A DNA stretch of 34,266 bases, from the NCBI RefSeq assembly GCF_000426185.1, contig NZ_AUEW01000017.1:1-34266 (forward strand). The letters run 5' to 3'. The stretch is from Cellulomonas sp. URHD0024. GTDB taxonomy: Bacteria; Actinomycetota; Actinomycetes; Actinomycetales; Cellulomonadaceae. The first letter of the stretch is position 1. Every line of letters starts with the position of its first letter. A model generated the notes under the pieces. That model had not been told where the DNA came from and did no database searches. It was given only the letters and a program-made list of their open reading frames with translations. Shown here piece after piece: positions 22,302 to 31,671 of this stretch. The translations under genes and the position numbers were made by a program.

Positions 22302-24544
22302 CGGCCAGTGCCGGGCCGGCGACGCTGCCGGTTGATGAGCGCCGCCTGAAGGTCGACGAGGGGGCCGTCCGGGCCGACGTGATGGCGCGACCACCTGCCG
22401 TCGGAGTCCAGGTGCCACGACGAGGTGCCGTCGTCCATCGACTCGTCGAGCAGCTCGAGGAGCTCGCCGACCTGCTCGGCGTCGGCGATCCGGACCAGGG
22501 CCTCGACGCGACGGTCGAGGTTGCGGTGCATGAGGTCCGACGAGCCGATGTAGACCTCCGGGCCCTCGAACGTGGCGTCCTCGGCCTTGGCCGAGGACGC
22601 GAACGCGTAGATGCGGGAGTGCTCGAGGAAGCGACCGAGGATCGAGCGGACGCGGATGGTCTCCGACAGGCCCGGGACCCCCGGACGCAGGGCGCAGATG
22701 CCGCGGATCACGAGGTCGACCGGCACACCCGCCTGCGAGGCCCGGTAGAGGGCGTCGATCGTGGCCTCGTCGACCATCGAGTTGACCTTGATCTTGATCC
22801 ACGCGGGCAGGCCGGCGCGTGCGGCGGCTGCCTCGCGGTCGATCCGCTCGATCAGGCCGTTCCGCACCGAGCGGGGCGCGACGAGCAGCCGGTGGAACCG
22901 TGACTTCGGCGCGTACCCCGAGAGCTGGTTGAACAGCCGCGTCAGGTCCTGGCCGACCTCCAGGTCGCTCGTGAGCAGCCCGTGGTCGGTGTAGAGGCGC
23001 GCGGTCTTCGGGTTGTAGTTGCCCGTGCCGATGTGGCAGTAGCGACGCAGACCCTCACCCTCCTGGCGCACCACCAGCGACAGCTTGCAGTGGGTCTTGA
23101 GGCCGACGATGCCGTAGACGACGTGGACGCCGGCCTGCTCGAGCTTGCGGGCCCAGGAGATGTTGTTCTGCTCGTCGAAGCGCGCCTTGATCTCGACCAG
23201 CGCGAGGACCTGCTTACCGGCCTCTGCGGCGTCGATGAGGGCGTCGACGATCGGGGAGTCGCCCGAGGTCCGGTAGAGCGTCTGCTTGATCGCCAGCACC
23301 TGAGGATCGGCTGCGGCCTGCTGCAGGAACGTCTGGACCGACGTGCTGAACGAGTCGTACGGGTGGTGCAGCAGGATGTCGCGCTCGCGGATCTTGGCGA
23401 ACATGTCCGCGGGGGTCGCGCTCTCCACCTCCGCCAGCTGGCGGGCGGTCGACGCCACGAAGCGCGGGTACTGCAACGAGGAACGGTCGAGGTCGGCGAT
23501 GAGGTGCAGGCCGGTGTGGTCCAGGGGCGCGGGCAGCTCGTAGACCTCGTCCTCGTCGACCCCGAGCTCGCGGATGAGCAGGCTTCGGATGCGCGGGCTG
23601 ATGCCGTCGGCGATCTCGAGTCGGACCGGCGGGCCGAAGCGGCGCCGCAGCAGCTCCTTCTCCATGGCCTTGAGGAGGTTCTCGGCGTCGTCCTCCTCCA
23701 CCTCGACGTCCTCGTTGCGCGTGACCCGGAACGTGTGGTGCTCCTGGACCTCCATCCCGGGGAACAGCTGCTCGAGGTGCTCGGAGATGACGTCCTCGAC
23801 CGGCACGAACGACATCGGACCGCGCTCGAGCGAGGCCGCCTGCACGTCCGGCGCGCTCGGGCGGCCGGAGGCGTCGACCGCGATGAACCGCGGCAGCAGC
23901 GGCGGCACCTTGACGCGCGCGAAGTGCTCCTTGCCGGTCGCGGGGTTGGAGACGACGACGGCCAGGTTCAGCGACAACCCGGAGATGTACGGGAACGGGT
24001 GCGCGGGGTCGACCGCCAAGGGGGTCAGCACCGGGAAGATCTGGCGGCGGAAGAACTTGCGCAGCCGGTCCTGCTCGGACTCGCCCAGCTCGTCCCAGCG
24101 CACCAGCGTGATGCCCTCGGTGGTCAGGGCGGGCTGCACCTGCTCCGCGAACACGGCAGCGTGCCGGGCCATGAGCCGGTGGGCCTCGTCGCTGATGGCC
24201 TCGAGGACCTGCCGGGGGGAGCCGCCGGACGCGGCGGTCACGGCGATGCCCGTGGCGATGCGGCGCTTGAGGCCCGCCACGCGGACCATGAAGAACTCGT
24301 CCAGGTTCGAGGCGAAGATCGCCAGGAAGCGCACCCGCTCGAGCAGGGGCAGGTCGGGGTCCTCGGCCAGCTCCAGCACGCGTCTGTTGAACGCCAGCCA
24401 GGACAGCTCGCGATCCAGGAACCGGTCCTCGGGGAGCGGTCGGAGCTCGCGCTCCGCGTCCAACAGCTCCAGGTCGTCGGCCGGACGGACGTGCTCGGCT
24501 ATGTGGGCGGCGAGCGTGGGGTCGAGGGCGGTGAGGTCCGTCAT
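22298..24544 (-). CDS. ppk: Polyphosphate kinase 1
   Basis: A 748-residue PPK1. The ATG at 24544 overlaps the mshD stop (ATGA). Domains in order are N ([20 protein letters not shown], about 40-145), head (about 150-360, with [18 protein letters not shown] before it), and C1/C2 phospholipase-D-like domains with [20 protein letters not shown]. The autophosphorylated histidine is H485 in LKTHCKL, and H504 in [17 protein letters not shown] is the second active-site histidine; their 19-residue spacing equals that of E. coli H435/H454. It polymerises phosphate from ATP to polyphosphate. It sits between mshD and mutT1 and near the Pit transporter. Identity is secure. Confidence 0.97.
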   Translation of the reverse strand: MTDLTALDPTLAAHIAEHVRPADDLELLDAERELRPLPEDRFLDRELSWLAFNRRVLELAEDPDLPLLERVRFLAIFASNLDEFFMVRVAGLKRRIATGIAVTAASGGSPRQVLEAISDEAHRLMARHAAVFAEQVQPALTTEGITLVRWDELGESEQDRLRKFFRRQIFPVLTPLAVDPAHPFPYISGLSLNLAVVVSNPATGKEHFARVKVPPLLPRFIAVDASGRPSAPDVQAASLERGPMSFVPVEDVISEHLEQLFPGMEVQEHHTFRVTRNEDVEVEEDDAENLLKAMEKELLRRRFGPPVRLEIADGISPRIRSLLIRELGVDEDEVYELPAPLDHTGLHLIADLDRSSLQYPRFVASTARQLAEVESATPADMFAKIRERDILLHHPYDSFSTSVQTFLQQAAADPQVLAIKQTLYRTSGDSPIVDALIDAAEAGKQVLALVEIKARFDEQNNISWARKLEQAGVHVVYGIVGLKTHCKLSLVVRQEGEGLRRYCHIGTGNYNPKTARLYTDHGLLTSDLEVGQDLTRLFNQLSGYAPKSRFHRLLVAPRSVRNGLIERIDREAAAARAGLPAWIKIKVNSMVDEATIDALYRASQAGVPVDLVIRGICALRPGVPGLSETIRVRSILGRFLEHSRIYAFASSAKAEDATFEGPEVYIGSSDLMHRNLDRRVEALVRIADAEQVGELLELLDESMDDGTSSWHLDSDGRWSRHHVGPDGPLVDLQAALINRQRRRPGTGR

Positions 24545-25518
24545 GCGTCCATCGTGACATCCCGGGGTGAACTCTTGGTATCCGGGCCGAACATCACGTC
24601 CACAGCGGATCGGACGAAGCCCGCACGCTCGTACGTGTGCACCGCGACGGTGTTCTCCGCGCCTGTGTAGAGGATCGCCGTCGTCAGGCCCAGGCTGCGC
24701 AGGTGGTCGAGGCCCAGGGCGGTCAGCGCCCGGCCGAGACCGAGCCCCTGGGCGTCCGGGTCGACCCCCACGACGTAGATCTCCCCGACGCGGTCGGGGC
24801 CGTGCTCGCCCGCCCGGTGCACCTTGGTCCACACCGAGCCGAGCAGCATTCCTGCGCGCTCCGCGAGCAGGAAGCCGGCCGGATCGAACCAGTTCTCGGC
24901 CTCTCGCGCCCGCAGGTCCGCCGACGTCATGCGGCCCTGCTCCGGGTGGTACGCGAACGCGCGCGAGTTGACGCGGCGCCACGTGTCCTCGTCGGCACCT
25001 GGCTGGAAGGGGCGCACCGTGACGCCCGGCGGGAGCGCCGGCTCCTGCGACGGCCGTGCCGTCAGGTCGACCCGCATCTGCAGCAGCTCCCGGACCACGA
25101 CCATCCCCGCCGCTCGCGCGAAGGCACGGGCGGCCGGCAGGTCGCCGTGCGCCCAGACGCGCAGCTCGCGATCGTCGACCAGCTCGGCCTCCGCCCGCGC
25201 CCGGCGGAGCATCGCGCGGGCGACCCCCCGCCGTCGGTGCGCCGGGTTGACGACGAGCTCTGCCTTGACGCTGGTCTGCGACCCGACGTCGAGCTGTGCG
25301 TAGCCGACGAGCCCGTCGTCGGCGACGGCCTGCAGGTGCACCGCGGGTGCCTCCCGCTCGGTGAGCCACAGGAGCGGCTGCTCGGAGAGGGGGGCGACGC
25401 CGTCGGCGGCGGCCGCTCGGTGCGCGAGGTCACGGACGGACTCGGCGGCCGACGTCGCGAGCGGACCGGCTGTCGCGGTGACGACGACCTGCGAGGAGAT
25501 GTCGACCATGGGCACCAT
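24541..25518 (-). CDS. mshD: Mycothiol synthase (double GNAT)
   Basis: A 325-residue MshD. Two GNAT domains are visible: the N-terminal one (about 20-155) with the acetyl-CoA loop [16 protein letters not shown], and the active C-terminal one (about 165-315) with [22 protein letters not shown] and [14 protein letters not shown]. MshD acetylates the cysteine amine of Cys-GlcN-Ins, the last step in making mycothiol, the main low-molecular-weight thiol of actinobacteria. ATG at 25518 has GGTGGG upstream; ATG at 25509 (MVDISS) is an equally possible start. It is the first gene of the mshD-ppk-mutT1 operon, with four-base overlaps throughout. Confidence 0.95.
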   Translation of the reverse strand: MVPMVDISSQVVVTATAGPLATSAAESVRDLAHRAAAADGVAPLSEQPLLWLTEREAPAVHLQAVADDGLVGYAQLDVGSQTSVKAELVVNPAHRRRGVARAMLRRARAEAELVDDRELRVWAHGDLPAARAFARAAGMVVVRELLQMRVDLTARPSQEPALPPGVTVRPFQPGADEDTWRRVNSRAFAYHPEQGRMTSADLRAREAENWFDPAGFLLAERAGMLLGSVWTKVHRAGEHGPDRVGEIYVVGVDPDAQGLGLGRALTALGLDHLRSLGLTTAILYTGAENTVAVHTYERAGFVRSAVDVMFGPDTKSSPRDVTMDA

Positions 25519-25607
25519 CCCACCACGAGGCGTTCCGGAGGGTGTCCAGCAGCGCGGGGCGTTCCGGTGAACGGCGCCGCTCCCGAGGCGAGCCCGCGAC
25601 GAGCGGG

Positions 25608-25613
25608 TAGGTT
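25608..25613 (+). promoter_or_regulatory. -10 element, probable leaderless promoter
   Basis: TAGGTT (TANNNT) ends nine bases before ATG 25623; no ribosome-binding site precedes that start, so a leaderless or near-leaderless mRNA is likely. Confidence 0.4.
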
Positions 25614-25622
25614 GGGCGGGCC

Positions 25623-26816
25623 ATGGACCCGTCCCAGAGCCGCCCGGAGACTCGCCGGTCCCGGCGCGCCCGGACGCCGTCGGGACCCGTGGACGTGACG
25701 GTCGTGGTGATCGGCGCGGGTCAGGCCGGCCTCGCGGCGGCGTACCACCTGCGCAAGAACGGCCTGGTGGCCGTCGGGGAAGCGGGCTGGGCGACCGCCG
25801 ACGAGACGTTCGTGGTCCTCGACGACGCGTCGCAGGCCGGCGGAGCCTGGCAGCACCGGTGGCCCGGGCTGACGATGGCGGACGCGCACGGTGTGCACGA
25901 CCTTCCGGGGATGCCGCTCGTCGCCCCCGACCCCGGTGAGCCGGCCGCGCTCGCCGTGCCGTACTACTTCGCCCAGTACGAAGAGGCCTTCGACCTGCGG
26001 GTGCAGCGACCCGTGCGCGTGTCGTCGGTCTCCGACGTCGACGGCCGCCTGCTCGTGCGCAGCCACAGCGTCGTGCGCCCGGACGAGGTCGTCGAGTGGC
26101 GCACCAGGGGCCTGATCAACGCGTCCGGGACCTGGAGCAAGCCGTTCTGGCCCACCTACCCGGGGCGGACGTCGTTCACCGGTCGCCAGCTGCACGCCCA
26201 CGACTTCCGGCTCCCCGAGGACCTCGCCGACGGGCACGTCGTCGTCGTCGGTGGCGGGACCTCGGCGGTGCAGCTGACGCTCGCTCTCTCGCGCGTCACG
26301 ACGACCACCTGGGTCACCCGCCGACCGCCCGCGTGGCGCGACGTCGAGTTCACCCCCGAGCTCGGGCGTGACGCCGTCGCGGCGGTGGACGCCCGCACCC
26401 GCGCCGGCCTGCCGCCGTCGAGCATCGTCTCCGTCACCGGCCTGCCGCTGACCCCCGCCTACCGCCTCGGCATCACCGCCGGGATCCTCGCGGCGCGGCC
26501 CATGTTCTCGCTGATCGTGCCCTCCGGTGTCGCGTGGTCCTCGAGCAGCACCCCGGCCGCCGACGGGTGGGTGGACGGGCCGGCGTTCGTGGAGGCGCGG
26601 ACACTGCTGTGGTGCACCGGCTTCCGCGCGTCGCTCGACCATCTGGCGCAGCTGCGCCTGCGCGCGCCCGGGGGCGGGATCGTCATGGACGGGACGCAGG
26701 TCGTCGCCGACCCGCGGATCCAGCTCGTCGGGTACGGGCCGAGCGCCTCGACCGTCGGCGCCAACCGAGCCGGCCGCGAGGCGGTCCACAACCTGCGCAC
26801 CCTCTGGTCCCGCTGA
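25623..26816 (+). CDS. FAD/NAD(P)-dependent oxidoreductase (flavin monooxygenase-like)
   Basis: A 397-residue flavoprotein. After a basic Ser/Arg N-terminus, residues 25-45 carry the FAD loop VTVVVIGAGQAGLAAAYHL, and residues about 200-215 the second Rossmann loop VVVVGGGTSAVQLTLAL for NAD(P)H. GGAWQHRWPGLTMADAHGVHD lies after the first loop and INASGTWSKPFWP before the second; these follow the pattern of CzcO/YhhX-like and FMO-like monooxygenases. The C-terminal VDPRIQ-like segment, read here as ADPRIQLVGYGPSASTVGANRAGREAV, closes the FAD site. The substrate is unknown. The start relies on a -10 element just upstream. The gene is probably monocistronic or leads into the DMT transporter 69 bases downstream. 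Confidence 0.85.
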   Translation: MDPSQSRPETRRSRRARTPSGPVDVTVVVIGAGQAGLAAAYHLRKNGLVAVGEAGWATADETFVVLDDASQAGGAWQHRWPGLTMADAHGVHDLPGMPLVAPDPGEPAALAVPYYFAQYEEAFDLRVQRPVRVSSVSDVDGRLLVRSHSVVRPDEVVEWRTRGLINASGTWSKPFWPTYPGRTSFTGRQLHAHDFRLPEDLADGHVVVVGGGTSAVQLTLALSRVTTTTWVTRRPPAWRDVEFTPELGRDAVAAVDARTRAGLPPSSIVSVTGLPLTPAYRLGITAGILAARPMFSLIVPSGVAWSSSSTPAADGWVDGPAFVEARTLLWCTGFRASLDHLAQLRLRAPGGGIVMDGTQVVADPRIQLVGYGPSASTVGANRAGREAVHNLRTLWSR

Positions 26817-26845
26817 CGGCCGCCGTGCCGCGGCACACTGCAGAC

Positions 26846-26889
26846 ATGGGGTGGGGAGAGAAGTGAACGATCGCGCGGCGCCGTCGTGA
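26846..26889 (+). other. Two overlapping mini-ORFs leading into the DMT transporter
   Basis: ATG 26846 opens a six-codon frame (MGWGEK) whose TGA overlaps GTG 26863. That GTG opens an eight-codon frame (read MNDRAAPS), whose TGA overlaps the GTG start of the transporter at 26886. GGGGAG precedes the second mini-ORF, while the transporter start has no ribosome-binding site of its own. The arrangement could couple translation. It is too short to prove coding. Confidence 0.3.
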
Positions 26890-27761
26890 TCTGGGCGGTG
26901 CTCGCCGCCGTCGTGTCGTCGATCGCGTACGGCGTCGCCACGATCATGCAGGCCGTGGCCACGCGCCGGGCCTCGGGGCTCGCGGTGGTCATGCAGCCGC
27001 TCGTGATCGCGGCATTCGCCGTCGACGGCCTCGCCTGGGTGCTGTCCTTGGTCGCCCTGAACGTGCTGCCGCTGTTCGTCGTCCAGGCGATCATCGCGTC
27101 GTCGCTCGTCGTGGTCGTCGTCCTCGCGCGGTTCGTGCTCGGGACGCGCATGCGCCCGATCGACCGCATCGCCGTCGTCACCGTCGTCGCCGCCCTGGTG
27201 CTCGTCTCGCTCTCGGGCGGCGAGCAGCCGACCGTGCCGCCACCGGACGGGTTCGTCGCCGTCATGATCGCAGCGGCGGCCGTCCTCGCTGCGTTGACGG
27301 CGGTGTCCTACAGGAACGCGCCGCCGATCGTCCTCGCGGTGATCGGCGGTCTGGGCTACTCGGGCGCCGCGATCGCGGCCCGTGCGGCGACCGAGTCCGA
27401 GGGCCTGTGGGCGACGCTCGCCCAGCCGCTCTCGATCGCGATCGCCCTCTACGCGCTCGCGGGCGTCCTCGCCTACCTGCGGGCGCTCGAACGCGGGTCG
27501 GTCGGCACCGCAGCCGCCGTCGTGTCCGTGCTCGAGGTCGTGGTGCCGGGGATCGTCGGCATCTGGGTGCTCGGCGACCGGGTTCGCGAGCACTGGGAGG
27601 TCGCGGCCGCCGTCGGGACCCTGCTCGCCCTCGCCGGCTGCGTCGCCCTGGCGCTGAGCCCGGCGAACGCCGCGGCCGAGGCATCGGCCGAGGCCTCAGC
27701 CGCGGGCAGGGTGGTCAGTCCTCCTGCTTCGCCCCCGGTGCCGCCAACCCCTGGGCGATGA
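26886..27761 (+). CDS. DMT-superfamily (EamA-type) membrane transporter
   Basis: A 291-residue protein with about nine or ten hydrophobic segments in two similar halves, the layout of drug/metabolite transporters. The first half includes MQAVATRRASGL and LFVVQAIIASSLVVVVVLARFVLG; the second ends with AAVVSVLEVVVPGIVGIWVLGDRV, the conserved last-loop motif, and a final membrane segment. The C-terminal 30 residues are Ala/Ser/Pro-rich and overlap, antisense, the end of acs by 47 bases. GTG at 26886 lacks a ribosome-binding site but overlaps a tiny upstream frame. Substrate unknown; export of a small metabolite is typical of the family. Confidence 0.85.
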   Translation: MIWAVLAAVVSSIAYGVATIMQAVATRRASGLAVVMQPLVIAAFAVDGLAWVLSLVALNVLPLFVVQAIIASSLVVVVVLARFVLGTRMRPIDRIAVVTVVAALVLVSLSGGEQPTVPPPDGFVAVMIAAAAVLAALTAVSYRNAPPIVLAVIGGLGYSGAAIAARAATESEGLWATLAQPLSIAIALYALAGVLAYLRALERGSVGTAAAVVSVLEVVVPGIVGIWVLGDRVREHWEVAAAVGTLLALAGCVALALSPANAAAEASAEASAAGRVVSPPASPPVPPTPGR

Positions 27762-29727
27762 GGTCCATCACGGAGGAGTCGGCCAGCGTCGTGGCGTCGC
27801 CGACCTGACGGTGCTCCGCGACGTCGCGCAGCAGACGACGCATGATCTTGCCCGACCTGGTCTTGGGCAGCTCGGCGACCACGAGGATCTGGCGCGGCTT
27901 GGCGATCGGGCCGATGGCCTTGGCCACGTGGTTGCGCAGCTCGGTCTGGACCGCGTCGGCGTCCTGGTCCAACCCGCCGGCGTCGCCGCGCAGGATCACG
28001 AACGCGACGACCGCCTGGCCCGTGGTCTCGTCGTTGGCGCCGACGACGGCCGCCTCCGCGACCCACGGGTGGCTCACGAGCGCGGACTCGATCTCCGTGG
28101 TCGACAGCCGGTGCCCGGACACGTTCATCACGTCGTCGACGCGGCCGAGCAGCCAGATGTCGCCGTCGTCGTCCTTCTTGGCACCGTCGCCGGCGAAGTA
28201 GAGACTCTGGAACCGGGACCAGTAGGTGTCCTCGTAGCGCTGCGGATCGCCCCAGATACCGCGCAGCATCGACGGCCAGGGTTCGGTGATCACCAGGTAG
28301 CCGCCCGCGCCGTCCGGCACGGAGTGCGCCTCGTCGTCGACGACGTCCGCGGCGATGCCCGGGAGCGCGACCTGCGCCGACCCGGGCTTGGTCTCCGTCA
28401 CGCCCGGCATCGGGGTGATCATGATCGCGCCGGTCTCGGTCTGCCACCACGTGTCGACGATGGGCGCCTTGTCGCCGCCGATGACGCGGCGGTACCAGAT
28501 CCACGCCTCGGGATTGATCGGCTCGCCCACCGACCCCAGCACGCGCAGGCTCGACAGGTCGAACCGGCCTGGGATCTCCTCGCCCCACTTCATGCAGGTG
28601 CGGATGGCCGTCGGGGCGGTGTACAGGATGCTGACCTTGTACTTCTGGATGATCTCCCACCACCGGCCGCGGTGCGGCGTGTCGGGGGTGCCCTCGTAGA
28701 TCACCTGCGTCGCGCCGTTGATCAGCGGGCCGTACACGACGTACGTGTGTCCGGTGATCCAACCGACGTCGGCCGTGCACCAGTAGACGTCCGTCTCTGG
28801 CTTCAGGTCGAACACGTTGAGATGCGTGAACGCCGCCTGCGTCAGGTACCCGCCGGTGGTGTGGAAGATGCCCTTCGGCTTCCCGGTGGTGCCCGACGTG
28901 TAGAGGATGAACAGCGGGTGCTCGGCCTCGACCGCGACGGGGGTGTGCTGGTCGCTCGCGGTGTCGACGACGTCGGACCACCAGACGTCCTTCTCCGTCC
29001 ACGCGACGTCCTGGCCCGTGCGCTTCACGACGACGACGTGCTCCACCGACGGCGTGCCCTTGGCGATCGCGTCGTCCACCGCCGGCTTCAGCGCGCTGGC
29101 CGCGCCACGGCGGTAGCCCCCGTCGGCCGTGACGACCAGCTTCGCCTCGGCGTCGTTGATCCGGCTGCTGAGGGCCTCGGCCGAGAAGCCGCCGAACACG
29201 ACCGAGTGCGGTGCGCCGATCCGCGCGCAGGCCAGCATCGTGATCACGGCCTCGGGGATCAGCGGCAGGTAGATCGCGACGCGGTCGCCCTGGGCGACAC
29301 CCAGTGCCGTGAACGCGTTCGCCGCCTTGGAGACCTCGCGCTGCAGGTCGGCGTAGGTGATCGTGCGGGTGTCGCCGCCCTCACCCTCGAAGTGCAGTGC
29401 GACTCGGTCGCCGTTGCCCGCCTCGACGTGCCGGTCGACCGCGTTGTACGCGGCGTTCAGCGTGCCGTCGGCGAACCAGCGTGCGAAGGGCGCGTTCGAC
29501 CAGTCGAGAACCTCCTCGAACGGCTTCTCCCAGCTCAGCAGCTCGCGGGACTGGTCCGCCCAGAAGCTCGGCCGGTCCGCGTTGGCCCACGCGTAGAGGT
29601 CGCGCTGGGCGTTGGCCTGCGCGGTGAACTCGGGACTCGGGGCGAAGCGTCGCTCCTCGGTGAGCAGGTTCTCGAGGCCGGGCTCGTGCGGTGTCTCCGG
29701 CACGGTCTCGTGGACGTCGTCGGTCAC
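27715..29727 (-). CDS. acs: Acetyl-CoA synthetase
   Basis: A 670-residue AMP-forming acetate-CoA ligase. GTG at 29727 is the start because AGGAGG lies eight bases upstream; a GTG nine bases earlier falls inside that ribosome-binding site. Motifs in order are LFILYTSGTTGKPKG (phosphate loop), VDTWWQTETG (A5), YFAGDGAKKDDDGDIWLLGRVDD (A7/A8 hinge; key residues D and R of GRVDD), NVSGHRLSTTEIE and KTRSGKIMRRLL with the catalytic, acetylatable lysine near residue 627. The enzyme activates acetate for central metabolism. It overlaps the convergent DMT gene by 47 bases at the stop. A TAGAGT -10 element lies 56 bases upstream of the start, so it is likely transcribed alone. Confidence 0.97.
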   Translation of the reverse strand: MTDDVHETVPETPHEPGLENLLTEERRFAPSPEFTAQANAQRDLYAWANADRPSFWADQSRELLSWEKPFEEVLDWSNAPFARWFADGTLNAAYNAVDRHVEAGNGDRVALHFEGEGGDTRTITYADLQREVSKAANAFTALGVAQGDRVAIYLPLIPEAVITMLACARIGAPHSVVFGGFSAEALSSRINDAEAKLVVTADGGYRRGAASALKPAVDDAIAKGTPSVEHVVVVKRTGQDVAWTEKDVWWSDVVDTASDQHTPVAVEAEHPLFILYTSGTTGKPKGIFHTTGGYLTQAAFTHLNVFDLKPETDVYWCTADVGWITGHTYVVYGPLINGATQVIYEGTPDTPHRGRWWEIIQKYKVSILYTAPTAIRTCMKWGEEIPGRFDLSSLRVLGSVGEPINPEAWIWYRRVIGGDKAPIVDTWWQTETGAIMITPMPGVTETKPGSAQVALPGIAADVVDDEAHSVPDGAGGYLVITEPWPSMLRGIWGDPQRYEDTYWSRFQSLYFAGDGAKKDDDGDIWLLGRVDDVMNVSGHRLSTTEIESALVSHPWVAEAAVVGANDETTGQAVVAFVILRGDAGGLDQDADAVQTELRNHVAKAIGPIAKPRQILVVAELPKTRSGKIMRRLLRDVAEHRQVGDATTLADSSVMDLIAQGLAAPGAKQED

Positions 29728-29782
29728 GTGGACCACCTCCTGTGCAGCAGCGTCGGTGCAGGTGGACCGGGGTCCGGGACGG

Positions 29783-29788
29783 ACTCTA
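29783..29788 (-). promoter_or_regulatory. -10 element of acs
   Basis: TAGAGT on the minus strand fits TANNNT and would start transcription about 50 bases before the acs GTG. No clear -35. Confidence 0.4.
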
Positions 29789-29812
29789 GCCGCACTCCGT
29801 ACCGCCTGCTGG

Positions 29813-30901
29813 TCAGGTCGTGGAGGCCTTGTGGCGCTCGCGGAACTCGCCGAGCCGGATGCCGCGCCGGCGGGACGAGGCGATGACGAGCCCGGAGAGC
29901 AGCAGGAGGAACCCGGCCGCCAGGACCATGCCGGACGTCCCGGCGACGGTGACCTGGGTGATCGTGAGGCGCCAACCCGACGACGTCAGGAAGCTCAGCG
30001 TCTGGTCGCGCGCGATCGACGGCGCGTAGAGGTAGACGGCGCCCGCGGCGGTCAGCAGCGAGCCGCCGGCGATCGGGACGGCGGCGGTCCACAGCCCCAG
30101 CAGCAGAACGCAGCCGAGCAGCAGCAGCCCGAGCGTGACGAGCACGATGCCGAACACCGAGGTCGACGCATCCCAGCCGTCGACCTGCGCCTCGAGGATC
30201 TGCGACTCGCCGAGCAGCAGCACGCCGACCGCGAGGGGCGTCAGGATCAGCCCGACGATCACGCCGAGGATGCGCGACCCTGCCGACGGGCTGCGCGGCG
30301 CGTTCGGGTCCGGGAAGAGGCGGCCATCGACGTCGGGCTCCGGGGTGATCGCGCCGTAGGCGCCCGGTTCGGGTGCGGCCCCCCGTGCGACCGCCGCCGC
30401 TGCGGCCGCCGCAAGCGCCGGGTCGACCTCGGTGCCGGCCGGCGGCGTGGCGGCGGGCGGCGCCGCGGCTGGCTGTGTGGCGGCTGGCTGCGTGGCGGCG
30501 GGCGCGGCGACCGGCGTCGCGACCGTGGCGGCTACCGGGGTCGGGTCGTCCGGGGGGACGGGGACCGGCCGGACGATCGCGTGGCGACCGGTGTCGAGGC
30601 TGACGGGCTCGGTCGCCGCGGGCGATGCCGCCGGAGCAGCGACAGGTGCTGACGGGGCCGCGGGTGCGGACGGTGCCGAGGGACCGACCGGTGCTGCGGG
30701 TTCTGCGCCGAGCGCGGCAGCGGGGTCCGCGACGGCGGGTTCCGGGATGGGTGGTGCGGCCGGCTCGGCGACCACGGTCGGTGCCGGCTCGGCGCCGGCA
30801 GCAGCCGGGGCGGCCGTGGGCTCGGCGACGGGAGGGGCACTCTCCTCGACGGGGACAGGGGTGGTGTCGTCGGCCGGACGATCCGGGTCGGAGGTGCTCA
30901 T
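29813..30901 (-). CDS. Ala/Pro-rich membrane protein of unknown function
   Basis: A 362-residue protein; ATG at 30901 follows GAGGAG. Residues 1-190 are low-complexity Ala/Pro/Val/Thr with local repeats (QPAATQPAA, APSAP), probably a disordered cytoplasmic arm. The C-terminal 150 residues hold four hydrophobic segments: ILGVIVGLILTPLAVGVLLL, SVFGIVLVTLGLLLLGCVLLL, a Gly/Ala-rich segment ending GAVYLYA, and GMVLAAGFLLLLSGLVIA, with a basic tail RRRGIRLGEFRERHK. No catalytic motif is visible. It lies 85 bases upstream of acs on the same strand. Similar proteins with long Ala/Pro arms are common in Cellulomonas-type genomes; role unknown. Confidence 0.75.
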   Translation of the reverse strand: MSTSDPDRPADDTTPVPVEESAPPVAEPTAAPAAAGAEPAPTVVAEPAAPPIPEPAVADPAAALGAEPAAPVGPSAPSAPAAPSAPVAAPAASPAATEPVSLDTGRHAIVRPVPVPPDDPTPVAATVATPVAAPAATQPAATQPAAAPPAATPPAGTEVDPALAAAAAAAVARGAAPEPGAYGAITPEPDVDGRLFPDPNAPRSPSAGSRILGVIVGLILTPLAVGVLLLGESQILEAQVDGWDASTSVFGIVLVTLGLLLLGCVLLLGLWTAAVPIAGGSLLTAAGAVYLYAPSIARDQTLSFLTSSGWRLTITQVTVAGTSGMVLAAGFLLLLSGLVIASSRRRGIRLGEFRERHKASTT

Positions 30902-31107
30902 CGGTGCTCCTCGAGTGCAGGGCGCTGGGCGCCGGGCGCAGCAGGTTCGGTGCGGCGTCGAACGACGCCGGTGTCCAGATCACCGTAAGGGGGCGACCGC
31001 TCCGACGCCGTGCGGCGCGCGGCTCAGCGTCGGCGCGGAGGTGGTGCGGTCGGCACGTCCCTTGTGAGCCTCCGCACGTCACCGGGCCTCGTTCGACCTC
31101 ATGGCTC

Positions 31108-31671
31108 TCAGAGCAGGTCGGCGCGCTGCCGACTGCTCGCGGGATGGACGAACTCTGCGGCGGGTCTGCGTAGCCACTGGGTGACGCGCATCGTCAGAGC
31201 CATGTCCGCCATGCGCGCCGTGCGCAGGTTGGTCAGTCGGCTCGGTGTGCAGCCGATCTGCTCGGCCAGAGCCACCCAGGTGAGCCGGTGTCGCTGCCGT
31301 TCCTCGTCGAGCGCGGCATGGAGCTGGGCGAGGTCCCAACGGAGCCGGCTGCCGGGGCCCGGATCGGGGAGCCGCGTGTCCCCGACCTCCACGACCGGGC
31401 CGACGAGGAACGCCTCCGGTGCCCTTTCCAGCCAGCGCAGCAGATAGAGCGCGTACTGGCACGACGTCTCGCCGCGCGCTCCCAGCCGGGAGACCGCGCC
31501 GCCGCAGAGCGGATGATCCTCGCGTTCGAGGTTGAGCTGTGCGGACAGGTTCCACACCTCGTCGGCGAGCCCGTACCAGTGCAGGCCCTGAGTGCGGCGG
31601 GCGTCGTCGACCGCAGCGAAGAAGGCGGCGAAGTCGAACGTGGCGAGAGCCCCAGTCGTTTCGGCCACCAT
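31108..31671 (-). CDS. Regulator with two helix-turn-helix (XRE-like) units
   Basis: A 187-residue soluble protein read from ATG 31671 with GGGGG just upstream. Two similar halves are visible: residues 12-85 (FFAAVDDARRTQGLHWYGLADEV, later AVSRL, LYLLRWLERAPEAFL) and residues 112-180 (LAQLHAALDEERQRHRLTWVALAEQIGCTPSRLTNLRTAR, later TMRVTQWLRRPAAEFV). Each half fits the Cro/C1 pattern of helix 1, helix-turn-helix and a closing helix ending in xxWLxRxPxxF(L/V). The second HTH is the cleaner one; the first may be degenerate. It is probably a DNA-binding regulator. It is divergent from the GH30 gene, whose 477-base upstream region holds several repeated elements that it could bind; that link is inference. 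Confidence 0.75.
   Translation of the reverse strand: MVAETTGALATFDFAAFFAAVDDARRTQGLHWYGLADEVWNLSAQLNLEREDHPLCGGAVSRLGARGETSCQYALYLLRWLERAPEAFLVGPVVEVGDTRLPDPGPGSRLRWDLAQLHAALDEERQRHRLTWVALAEQIGCTPSRLTNLRTARMADMALTMRVTQWLRRPAAEFVHPASSRQRADLL

Noticed and set aside
22302..22802. N-terminal extension of the MutT1-like protein
   Set aside because: The open frame continues inside ppk, but the NUDIX domain begins right after GTG 22301, which overlaps the ppk stop.
25062..27593. 843-codon open frame on the minus strand opposite the flavoprotein and DMT genes
   Set aside because: Low-complexity shadow frame without domains; both plus-strand genes show clear family motifs.
27811..29886. 691-codon open frame opposite acs
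   Set aside because: Shadow of a well-conserved acetyl-CoA synthetase; no recognisable domain.
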